Positions 46,901 to 55,200 of a DNA stretch of 64,000 nucleotides are shown piece by piece. Under the pieces are notes generated by a model. The model did no database searches and was not told where the DNA came from. It worked only from the letters and a program-made list of their open reading frames with translations. Source of the DNA: Trogon surrucura. Lineage: Eukaryota > Chordata > Aves > Trogoniformes > Trogonidae. Within the stretch, counting starts at the first letter, position 1. Each line of letters opens with the position of its first letter. The translations under genes were made by a program, and so were the position numbers. Location of the stretch: the NCBI GenBank assembly GCA_020746105.1, contig CM036618.1, positions 115,451,308 through 115,515,307 of the forward strand. The letters are read 5' to 3'.

Positions 46901-48142
46901 TGTAACGAAGCAACCGAAGCCGCTCCGTGCGTACCTGGGCGGACTCGGGGGTACTTCGTGCGAAGAACTGCTGCGCTCAAACAACAAACCGTATTTTGTC
47001 GGCCAGACGCTGGTGACCTATAAAAATTTGCAAATGGGTTTGGGGCAAAACAAATTAAAAAATCGAGTCCTTACTACACCAATTACGTGTCACACCCGAG
47101 TATCTCATTAAAGGGAAATAAGATGTTTAGGCCTTTCCTTGAGAAAAAAACTAACAAGCAAGGCCAGCACTTACCTGAAAAGGCAAAGCAGCGATGTAAT
47201 CCTTCCCCTCGATGCTATGCACATTTAAACAGGAATTCTGCAATATGCAGATACACTTCTCTACTATTTCATCACTGCCTGAAACTGGGGGGATGAAAGA
47301 AAAAAATATACACGGTTAAATTTCTCTCTTTCCTTAGACACCTTCTACATACAAAACGTAAATTTGAAGTGAGGGGTGGCTGTTTTGCCACAGCAGGTCT
47401 TGGGGACTATTTATCAAGCCAAGAAAGCCAAACTCAAAGCATCTGCCTGGCGTTACAGAAAGCGGGGAACTGACCGTCAGCTTTTTCTGATTTTTCCTGG
47501 GGCACAGTGAAGTCACACCACAAGGCCTGAAACCAAACACAGCGTGATTATTTCTGCAGAACGAGACAACGGTACTACACAATCTCATTTTTCCCTATTT
47601 CCCAAAACTGTCTGAAAACTGTCAGTATGTTTTTCACAGACTCAGTCGCCCCCTTTCCACGTTTTCCTACCTGCAGCACGGGGCTGTCAACCGTGAAAGC
47701 CTTGTAGACGGTGGACGCTTGGTTTTTACTCCCTTTGCTCCAGATGACCATATTGCTGGCCACGTACAGCTCTTCATCATAGTCCACCTCTTCTCCGACA
47801 TCGCTGGCACCTTTCCTCAGCTGCCAACTCTCCTGGAAAAACCAGGATTTTGTTTTATTAATAACATAAAAGGTCCAAGCCCCGCTCCGAGGGCGCTGAG
47901 GCCGATTTCTTTCTGCCCCCTCGTACCCTCTGCCTCTCGTGGATCGTCACCTCCCGGAGGGACCCCACCAGGCCCGCCGCCCCGTCGGAGGAGCAGAGCT
48001 CGGAGGAGGCGGGCTGCAGCCGCCTCAGCTGCAGGGTGAGGGCGCTGGGATGGCGCCGGCAGTGCTCGCGGCCCCTCGGGGCGAACTCCTGCAGGTCGCC
48101 GGCCGCAATCATCGTCGCCCTCTCGTCAGAGTGGTCCGACAT
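25570..48142 (-). CDS. ANAPC1: ANAPC1, anaphase-promoting complex subunit 1, complete gene
   Basis: APC1 is the largest scaffold of the APC/C ubiquitin ligase, which drives mitotic exit. The start is the ATG at 48142 and the stop is at 25570-25572. Coding exons (high-low): 48142-47927, 47832-47671, 47526-47475, 47278-47175, 47017-46935, 46494-46421, 46296-46151, 45679-45459, 45253-45044, 44443-44348, 44078-43988, 43876-43811, 43243-43106, 42929-42789, 42629-42569, 42422-42235, 41413-41339, 40807-40542, 40022-39931, 39063-38915, 38172-38094, 37985-37949, 37855-37785, 37665-37487, 36419-36193, 35431-35313, 35090-34819, 34531-34297, 33845-33754, 33596-33462, 33312-33230, 33082-33004, 32433-32359, 31694-31618, 31362-31272, 31179-31126, 30828-30635, 30408-30322, 29865-29748, 28921-28844, 28490-28423, 27616-27478, 27289-27203, 26846-26751, 26424-26226, 25989-25855, 25685-25570. 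All have GT/AG ends. The sum is 5853 nt, exactly 1951 codons; human APC1 is about 1944 residues. No frameshift or stop was seen. Introns hold nothing I recognise. Confidence 0.97.
29748..31694 (-). CDS. ANAPC1: ANAPC1 exons 34-39: second half of the PC-repeat toroid
   Basis: Residues about 1439-1645. Landmarks: SSEDLSLETLA (34), YIIAGACLSLGFRFAGSENL (35), the 54-nt exon 36 (YKYATDFLKCLSAPTASI), LSLAMVMAGSGNLKVLQLCR and NYGFHLAHHMALGLLFLGGG (37), SNSSIAALLCALYPHF (38), ALRHLYVLAAEPRLL (39). For exon 37 I chose the acceptor before ACAGGTCAC (start 30828) because it restores a Thr-Gly present in the family; the AG four bases further would break the frame. Confidence 0.95.
32359..35431 (-). CDS. 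ANAPC1: ANAPC1 exons 26-33: start of the PC-repeat toroid
   Basis: Residues about 1075-1438. The proteasome/cyclosome (PC) repeats, shared with proteasome Rpn1 and Rpn2, begin here. Landmarks: TMALPVGRGMFTLFSYHPVP (26), SGNIDVPPNM and LNGHLTKLATLNIHDYLTK (27), SIGLLLGVSAAKLGTMDMA and VAAVIGIGLVYQGTAHRHTA (28), SLASGLALGMVCLG (29), EQLYQYMVGGHRRFQ (30), DVTCPGATLALAMIYLKTNN (31), DTMYLLDFVKPEFLLL (32), RCLILWDDILPNSKW (33). Exon 29 and exon 31 hold the Gly/Ala/Leu pattern typical of PC repeats. Confidence 0.95.
36193..40807 (-). CDS. ANAPC1: ANAPC1 exons 18-25: middle domain
   Basis: Residues about 709-1075. Landmarks: LDSSTLLFTHIPAIFFVLHL (exon 18), YYYRDYPALVKTS (19), FMHHPSFFSAEPPSIFQWLS (20), ALYILGDESAVSNEASHYL (21), a 37-nt micro-exon of divergent sequence (22), SVSSLAEKLVIWMTDVG (23), REQPASDWPEAVCLLIGRQD (24) and DDGMNDMN-like EDGMNDMNEEVMSLIW (25). 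Exon 20 has two possible in-frame acceptors (start 39063 or 39054); I prefer 39063 because it restores the Gln-Thr before Gly-Phe-Met-His-His. At the exon 24/25 junction the protein carries a few extra residues (Ser-Val-Gly-Pro) compared with the mammalian sequence I remember. Confidence 0.92.
41339..44443 (-). CDS. ANAPC1: ANAPC1 exons 10-17: end of propeller and linker
   Basis: Residues about 423-708. Landmarks: SQASKVFITTDLCGQKFLCF, KFQESNDKSQLIFGSVTNI, LLVLEGSGNLVLYSGVV, KVFIPGLPAPSLTMS, LLSPVPELRDSSKL, ILPKEIAVQMLVKWYN, EWNLFVTCLMNMMGYNTE, FEGSLSPVIAPKKARPSETG. Exon 16 ends at a GTAAGC donor at 42235, directly after Trp-Thr-Arg-Asn. Exon 17 is a small 75-nt phase-0 exon encoding a Ser/Pro/Lys-rich linker. 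Confidence 0.94.
45044..45679 (-). CDS. ANAPC1: ANAPC1 exons 8-9: Ser/Pro-rich '300s loop'
   Basis: Residues about 280-423. The segment is a Ser/Pro-rich insertion in the propeller, known in APC1 as the autoinhibitory 300s loop. Its mitotic phosphorylation lets CDC20 bind. Many S-P pairs are visible: KGDSPVGSPFQNYS, SVSSPSVQSRSPSIS, RSHSPALGV, NAQSPKRHSITHSPNS. The loop ends before the folded sequence VPELCIDHLWTET. The S-P density is maintained relative to mammals, suggesting that the phospho-switch is conserved. Confidence 0.93.
46151..48142 (-). CDS. ANAPC1: ANAPC1 exons 1-7: N-terminal propeller, first part
   Basis: These exons encode residues 1-279, the beginning of the WD40-like beta-propeller that packs against the APC/C platform. 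The protein starts MSDHSDERATMIAAGDLQEF. Landmarks in order are GLVGSLREVTIHE (exon 1), DYDEELYVASNMVIWSKGSK (exon 2), EKCICILQNSC (exon 4), WPTKYGLLFERS (exon 5), TMFSMLHPLDEIAPLV (exon 6) and NAEPSIVMTYDTVQS (exon 7). The start codon is chosen because the family start aligns there and the ATG follows a CpG-rich leader with no upstream in-frame ATG. Exon 1 (216 nt) is GC-rich. Confidence 0.95.
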
Positions 48143-48420
48143 GGGGGCCCGATATCCTCATTATTTCTGGGGCGGGAGGGGGGGGAAGGGCGAGAGGGGA
48201 AGCACAGCGGGGGCGCGGCGGGGCCACACGGGCGGCGACTCCTCACACGGGCGCCGCCATCTTGTGGCTCCCGCCCTGCCCCGCGGCGCCGCGCGAGGGG
48301 GACGCCGGGAGGAAAATGGCGGCCGGCGGGGTCCCTGAGGGGTGTGTGGGTTAGGCCCTGGCGCGGGAATCCCGCTCGGAACGTTGTCCCGGTGTGGTGT
48401 AATCGCAGCTGTAGCGGTTG
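47880..48420 (-). promoter_or_regulatory. ANAPC1: CpG-rich ANAPC1 promoter and first exon
   Basis: CpG density is high from exon 1 to about 48,420. No TATA box is visible. On the transcribed strand AAGATGGCGGC (48263-48253) is the classical YY1 motif that lies just downstream of the start site in many TATA-less housekeeping promoters. A reverse-oriented AAAATGGCGGC on the plus strand (48313-48323) is a second copy. Transcription probably starts near 48,265-48,330, giving a leader of 120-190 nt. The exact start is inferred. Confidence 0.7.
48253..48263 (-). promoter_or_regulatory. ANAPC1: YY1-type motif AAGATGGCGGC
   Basis: The match is exact, sense to ANAPC1, about 110 nt upstream of its start codon. 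In vertebrate TATA-less promoters this orientation and placement mark the region just after the transcription start. Confidence 0.7.
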
Positions 48421-48455
48421 CGGCAGTTGAATATTTAACAGCTTTTGCACTGACC

Positions 48456-48770
48456 CCAGATTCAGGGAGCGTTAGGGGTTGGAAGGGACCTCCGCAGGTC
48501 ACCTGCTCCCACCCGCCCCCCCCCCCCCCGCCAGAGCAGGATCACCCGGGGTAGATCCCGCGGGAAAGTGTCCGGGCGGGTTTGGAAAGTCCTCAGAGAT
48601 GGAGACTCCACAACCTCCCCGGGCAGCCTGTGCCAGCGCTCTGTTACCCTCACAGTAAAGAAGAATATATTTAGCTTGAACATCCTCTTCTCCAGCTGAC
48701 AACCATTGCCCCTTGTCGCTGAGAAGAATCTGGCCCCATCCTTCCGACACCCACCCTGTGTCTGGGCAGC
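48456..48770 (-). mobile_element. CR1 LINE tail beside the ANAPC1 promoter
   Basis: Read on the minus strand, the CR1 order is: GGCAATGGTTGTCAGC, TATTCTTCTTTACTGTGAG, GTAACAGAGCGCTGGCACAG, GCTGCCCGGGGAGGTTGTGG, GGGATGATCCTG-like block, and GGTCCCTTCCAACC near the 3' end at 48475. A C-run of ten replaces part of the element at 48518-48530. Only 40-130 bases separate it from the ANAPC1 CpG island. The 5' border near 48,770 is approximate. Confidence 0.9.
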
Positions 48771-51615
48771 TGGCTGCGGGCTCGCAGCAAAACATGCAGA
48801 AATTGTGCTCTGGGATGTACTCAGCTGGCAAAATCTGGTAATGGGACAACCAGATCATTCTTTGAAAGGACAAGTTTCACTGATGAGATCAGCATTGCGC
48901 CTTTTCCGTTTGTGTCCAAATAGCATACCAGAAAATACCTCTTTTTATGAGGTGTTTTCTTTTTTTTTTCCCAGCTAGCACTTGTGGTATGAAGGACAAA
49001 AATTTGTCTGACGGGCAATAATGACAAAACCTTTGTGAAGTATCTTGATGGGAACTGGAAGGATAGTGCATTCTCCCAAGGATGAGGGTTTTTTCAAGTT
49101 TCAGACGAGAAATCAAAGGAGGAGGGAGAAGCTATGGTAGAATTAAAAATATCTTTGAAAACCTGGTTCCAGAGCGTGGCATGGGCAGTCCTTGGTTCAA
49201 GTCATGACAGCAAGCACTATCGTTTTCTCAGAAACAAGAAGCAGCCAGCTGGGGAAAAACAGATTTAGGAAAGGCAAGAATTCACCGGACTGCAGTGTGC
49301 TTTCAAATCGTATCGCCACTGCTAGCGGAAGGATAACCAGAAGAAATTGTAGCCTGGATCTACAGATTGAGCCAGGGACCAAATTTCCATTGTGGAAACT
49401 AATGAGGGTATTTGCACAAATGAAACCATGAAATACAAACAGTGGTTTTGTGGGCAAGTAAGAACACACAGGGCTCAAAATAAGGAATGTCCAAGCAAAC
49501 GTCCAGCCTTCGGAGATGGCTTTTTGCTTTTGCAAAGTAATTTGCAGACCGGGAGGAATTGTCCTAGGAAAAAAAAGAGCTGAGCCAAGGAACAGAATGT
49601 GCCTGGTAAGGGACAGAGGATGTGCCCAAAGAAAGCAGCATGAGAATAAAGGCATTTTAGTAGTGCTACAAAATGTTCGTTTTTCCCTGCAAATTGTTTG
49701 TGAGCTGTATCCTGTGCCGGGGCTACAACATTTAACACAAATGGGCCATGTGCCTTGAGCTACAACATGTTGCCAAAGGAGTTTGGTATTTAAAAGAACG
49801 GGGGCAAACAGAAATTAAAAATGACACAAAGAAGAAACAGAAATAAAGGAAAGACGAGATGTATCAAAATGAAAATAAAAATAGAGAAATAGCAAAGGGG
49901 AAAAATAAAAATCTCAGTGAGTGATAGCCCAAAGCCCGGCTGCCAAGTGCTGTTTCTGCTAAATGGTCTGATTTCACAAGCATTACTTCGCCTCCCAACA
50001 GCCTTGTGAAGAAATGGTGTCAACGCTCTGAAGCGAAACTGCAAAAAACCCACAAAACCCCAAAGGATCGAGTTGAGACTCTAGCCTGGCACCGTGATGC
50101 TCTGGGGTGCCACCTGAGAGTTTCTCCTTTGTTTTCTCCTCTCCCTGCTCCTTCCTCACATCAAGCTGCACTCAACCGCGCCACAGCGAAGCCTGTTGAG
50201 CCAGAGACTAGTTTACACCAGTGCTGAGCAGAAACCAACCCACTGTGAAGAAATGACCCAAATTAGGGGATTTTAGAGAACTGCTTAAATCCTCTTTACG
50301 TGCCCATGTGTTCTCATTTTTTGGGTTGGTGTTTTTTAGCTCCTCTTCTGTAGAAATTGCTCCTTCTTCCTCGCCTCATGTTAGTGGGGCAATGAGGTGA
50401 CGTTACCCAGACGCCAGAGAATGTTTCCCCGTTGCAGCCCACAAAGTCCAAAGGCCTTTCCATTGCTGTGTTCCCAAAAAATCTCAAAGCCAGCGAGTGG
50501 CGGAGGAACGCGGCCAGACAAAAGTGCACCCGTGACCACAAATGACAGCCTTGTCTCGACGGCTAGCCTGGAAAGACAGAGGGACAAACGCCCATCGCCG
50601 TGTCTCCTCCCTCCCCGAGTGACATTGGGGAATGCACTCAAAAACCCGGAGCTGCAGGGAAGGCGCCGGCCCTTAGGCACCACTGAAGGATGCTTGGTCT
50701 TCTCGCAGCAGCTTTAGGACATTTTTCTTTTCCCCTTTAATATGGGCCCCCGTTGACACGTGCCCTCCCTGAGCTGCTGATTACTTCAAGATGTGCGAAG
50801 CTGGTCTGGAGTGAAAGGGGTGGTGACAAGCCTGGGGAAAATTCAGTCTCTGTCACCAAGGCCTGTGAATGTGCCGTGAATAAGCAGCTTTGCCAGTCAA
50901 AGAAGTCTGGAAGCGATTTGTTCTCTTTTTTTTCATTGAACTTAAGACTTTTTTTTTCCCAACTGGAAAAAATTCCAGACTGGATTTCATTCCCTTCCCA
51001 GTTCTCGTTAGAAATTATACTCAGAAACACGGAGGTGTCTTCTTGCCACATCTGTTTCCACAGTGTGCTGACGCTTACCTAGTGGTCATCAAAAGAAACT
51101 TTAGGTCGCTTTTCCTCGCTTCAGTGCTTTGGGAAGGTTGTAGCAGAAGTTGCACTTGTGTCATAGTTGCAAAGACTTCTATGTGCGAGGAGCAGAAAGC
51201 TTGCAGCAGAGAAATACACTGATCCCCAACTCCCAGTCCCTTCCTATTTGCAGCAGGAGAACCCTGGTGGCCTCCATGTGGCTTGATCTCAAACCTCTGC
51301 AAGCATGGCCAGTGTTTGAATCGGGTTCTCAACACCCAGAAACTCCCTTGTTTCCTTCCCATGCCGTCAGGTAATGTGTGCTCGACATCGGTTTCCCTTG
51401 GGTCTTCCTTCTTATGCCATGCTGGCTTGGTTTTGTCTCTATCCCCCTCGTCCCTGCTGTCCTAGCCCAGGCAGACGAAAAGGAACAGTGCTTTCAGCCC
51501 ACTGTGCCCTTCGTAACCTGCAACACGGCCTCCTGCACCTGCTCCCCTGGGCAGTGACGATGTCACTGCTTTCTCGGCGTGGGGCTCCGCAGGAAGCGGA
51601 GACTGGGAAGGAAGG
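48771..51615. other. Intergenic region between ANAPC1 and MERTK
   Basis: No exon is recognised. A minus-strand open frame of 152 codons at 49197-49655 is hydrophobic, low-complexity and unlike any family known to me. The corresponding plus-strand sequence has the look of an old retroelement relic but could not be assigned. The two neighbouring genes are transcribed away from each other, so this stretch could hold regulatory DNA for either. Confidence 0.5.
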
Positions 51616-51803
51616 AGTCCTGGTCCCCAACATATCTAAGTACTGGTCCTCAGAACACAGAAATCCAGATCCTCAGGACATGTAAGTCCTGATCCTCAGA
51701 ACATGCAGGTCCTGGTCCTCAGAATATCTACGTTCTGGTCCTCAGGACTTGCATGTTCTGAGGATCAGGACTTAGATGTTCCGGTCCTCAGAACACGCAA
51801 TCC
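51616..51803. repeat. About 23-bp tandem repeat with an inverted copy
   Basis: Units of the form CTGGTCCTCAGAACATGC are repeated some seven times. One unit is inverted: the 25 bases at 51750-51774 are the exact reverse complement of 51683-51707, with 42 bases between. The array lies about 310-500 bp upstream of the MERTK start codon, just outside its CpG island. Confidence 0.9.
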
Positions 51804-51889
51804 CACTCCTAAACACCTTCCTGCAGACAAACCCGTCGTGCCCTCCCACCCAAACAAGTTACCCCCGCCGTGGACGCCTGTAAGCCGAG

Positions 51890-52260
51890 TTCCTTCGGGT
51901 GATGGATGTGCCGGGGCTGCCCCGGGGCACCTTTTCCCACCCGGTGTCCGTGGGGCTGGCGGTGCCGGTGTCCCGGTGCCGGTCCCCGCCCCACGGGGCG
52001 GGCCGGGCGCAGGGCCGGGGCCGGGGCGGGGCGGCAGTGCTCGGCCGGCGCCCAGACGCCGAGCGCCGGGACCGGGAGCGGTGCCGAGGCCGGGGCCGGT
52101 GCGGGAACGGGCGATGTGCGGCGGGCGGTGGGCGCTGCTCTGGGCGCTGCTGGCGGCGGCCGGTGAGTCCGGGGGTGCCTCGGGGGGAAGCCCGGGAGCC
52201 CTGGGCGGGTCGGGATGCCGGTGAAACGCGGGGGGATCCGGGGCACGGGGAGCGTTTTAG
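51890..52260 (+). promoter_or_regulatory. MERTK: CpG island and probable promoter of MERTK
   Basis: This is an extremely GC-rich stretch with repeated GGGGCGGGGC-type GC boxes (around 52000-52035) and many CpG dinucleotides. It covers the presumed 5' UTR and exon 1. No TATA box is visible. The exact start site cannot be read from the sequence. Confidence 0.7.
52114..52162 (+). CDS. MERTK: MERTK exon 1, signal peptide
   Basis: The exon encodes [16 protein letters not shown] and the first base of the next codon. It is a short hydrophobic signal peptide with a Leu/Ala core, followed by a GTGAGT donor. The frame stays open upstream to 51703, but no in-frame ATG lies between 51703 and 52114 and the intervening sequence is GC-rich leader, so 52114 is the most likely start. 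Confidence 0.85.
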
Positions 52261-55200
52261 CTGCGGTTGCTGCTTCGTTTTGCCACGCCGGGGTGTTTCA
52301 CTCCTCTCTCCTGCAGGCTGAATCCTGCGGGAGGAAGCTCAGCGGTGCTTTCTCCGCCCGTTTCGGATGGCGAGACATCTGCCAGCCTCCAAGAGAGCGG
52401 TTTTTGCTGTCCCGGGACGCAGCTCTGGCGCTGCGGCGTGCTTGAGTCCCGCCACTTTGCCGACATGGTATCGGTGACACGGTGACAAGGCAGGGACCAA
52501 AAGCTGGCTCTGGGATTCATCCCGTTAGCCAGCTGCGTGCCAGAAAACTCACTGGGAAGCTGTCGATCTGCTGGCTTGTCAACTCCACGTGCTTGGTTGG
52601 CTACCTGCAAAAAGAAACACGGGAGAGGCAAAAAGTAGTTTTTCGACTTGACATGCGTCATCGTCGGGGCCACCTGACCTTTGGTTGCAGGCTGGGAGCT
52701 GCTGGGGGGTTTACGGCCCGTGCTCCGTGGTGCCAGGGGCCTCTCAGGGTCAGACTGCGCGGATGGGGTTTAGCAGGGGAGGCAGGAATGTGAGTGTTTG
52801 TTTTGGGCAGGGTGGAGTTAAGAAGTCTCGGATTCTGTAACAGCAGGAATCTTTAGCAAGGGGAACTCACTGTGGACATAACCAGGAATCCTGGACTGAT
52901 TTCTATGAAAAAATTCGGTTCTTCTGACAGCTCCCAGGGGACAGGGAGGTTGGAAACCACACGGGCAGGGGCACTTCATTGCTCCAGAATGGAGATACGC
53001 TCAACAAGTGCCTGAGCAGAAAGCTGTTGTCAGCAGGTGAATTACTTCCAGTAATGGAAAATCCAGGGTGAGGGAGCTTTTTGGCAGACCTGGGTGTTTT
53101 CTAACACCTACTTTAGTGCAACTACAGCAGAAGGACTTGCCGTTTCAGTTGTGGGACGTGCGACTCCCTGCTTTTTGTTTTTCACCCGTAATAAAGTATC
53201 TTGCCTCTAGCCGCAGGCGGGTTTTCTTGTTGAAACTTTATTCCCCAAGCTGGTAATGGAGAAAGGCGTGCAGGGCTTGCTGGGCTGCCCAGAAAGATCC
53301 ATCTTTAGCTTTGCTGTGATCCCAGGCGTTTTGAGAGAGCAGCACTGGGCTTGCAAGTGGATTTGTTTCCACGCTGGCTTTTCCCTCAGGCCAAGCTGCG
53401 GTAAGTGTGGGGAGCAGCTCCAGTGTGGCAGAGCACCCACGCAGGCAACACCAGCTTTCAGCTCCCTGGCTCCAACGTGGGCTTTTAGGACCAGCCTAAG
53501 CAAATGGCTCTGGATGCAGGTAAAGGGGTGTCCTGCCACGCAGGGCGAACCCCTTCAAAGATAGCCACCTCCCAACCAGCTGGGGATGGAAGGGATACCC
53601 AACGGCAGCGCTCAATACGAGAAATTCGTTGTTGTCACGTGAGTCAGAGAGGAAAGTATTTCGTTCCTGGGCCAGCAAACACCTCTTTCCACTTAATTGG
53701 TATAGAAAAATGAGGCTGAGATCTCGTTGCTTTAAGTTTGAAGCAGCCCTGGGGGAGCAGAAATCATCGCCGGGCAGGGGACGGCACACGGCAGTGTCCT
53801 CCCTGGCCAGGGGTCCACGCTGGGGGAGCTGCCGGGAGGCTTCAAAATGGGAGCATGAAAACAGGGTTTGAGGGCGGATTTTGCCAGGCAGAGAGTGTCT
53901 ACTCTGGCTCAAGTAATCTCTGGGAAGAGCAGGGGAGGGAAAAGGGATCTGGGGTCACTCGCTTATTGTTGCTTGCAGTTCAGCAAATCTTTTTGGAGCT
54001 GCCCTGGCTGTTTGAGGGCTGGTGACCCGGCAGTCGGCTGCGTTTTGCAGCAGTCACATGGCTTTTGTTTGTGTTAGGATGGTAAAGCTTAGGAAGCAAG
54101 TTGGAAAAGCTCTTTTTTTTTTTTTTTTCCAGAAGGGAAACCCATTGTTTTATGAGAGAGCCAGCGAGAGCCTTTCACTTTCCTCTGCACCACCAGACCA
54201 GCCAGAACTTAAAATCGCTTCTCCAAGTGAAGCAGCATTTCTCAAGGGTTAAGAATAGTGAGCAGTTTAGCAAAGGAGCGTATCCAGCCTCAAAATTAGG
54301 TTGTGTTTCTTGGCACTCAGGAAAGCAAGCTTGGCTCCTGCCTCATTACTCACAATAGTAATGATGTAGCTTTAAAAACTTCTAGGTTGATGTCTGAGGT
54401 CTAAGACCTGCCTCAAAACAAACCCAGCTGAACACTGGTTAAATAAAGAGGTTATGCTTTCAACCTGCAGTATTATCTTTTAAACTGGGAATATATTTTT
54501 TTTAATTATTATGTTAACTTAGTTGAAATTCCTGTCTGGCGCAGTGCTTTTACTTGCTGAAAGCAGCAAAGGAGCTTTAGCACTTCAGCTGGGATTTCTG
54601 TATTCCTGTGAAAATGTCAGGAAGCTCAGAAATGGGCTAGTAAAAGCATGTCCTTGTGGTATATTCTCTGGGTCTTAAAAAATGCACATTTTTCTTCTGG
54701 AGGAATTGCTTTATATGGAGCTGCTCTTCATCTTGTTCGTGGCTGGGGTGGGAAGTGCTGGTAGGGAGGGGGGAAAAACGCTGTGTCAGGACCACTTTAT
54801 GTTAAGTACTTTGTAGCTGGGGGCACGAAGCCCTCAGGAAGAGCTGGCAAGTAGCCTTCCCTTGGGAAAAAAGTCTGGGAGAAGACCCTAGGAGAGCAGC
54901 GTGGAACAGCAGCCGGCTCCTACACGCTGGCTGAAGGCATTTCTGCATTGCTCTGCAGCCGTTTTTCTGAGGAAAGCAGCTCGGCGGGGAGCACTTAGCT
55001 TAGCAAAAGCATTTGTGGTTGACTCAGAGAGCATCTCCCTTTGTCAGAGCAGCTCACCCTGTCCTGGGAAGGGAGCAGTGTCACCAGCAAAGAGCCTAAA
55101 ACCAGAGAAATCCCCGCCGGGGAGTCTTTCTCTGCCCCAGTTGAAAATGCTCACAATGAGGCCCCGAAAGGGATTTACTGGAGTGAAGTCCCAAATTCCT

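Noticed and set aside
49197..49655. Minus-strand 152-codon frame as a membrane protein or retroelement gene
   Set aside because: Hydrophobic, rich in Phe and Leu, no motif recognised. Hydrophobic frames are common antisense to A-rich DNA.
51703..52113. N-terminal extension of MERTK from an upstream in-frame ATG
   Set aside because: The frame is open from 51703, but the extension runs through the inverted-repeat array and GC-rich leader, lacks any family similarity, and would bury the signal peptide.
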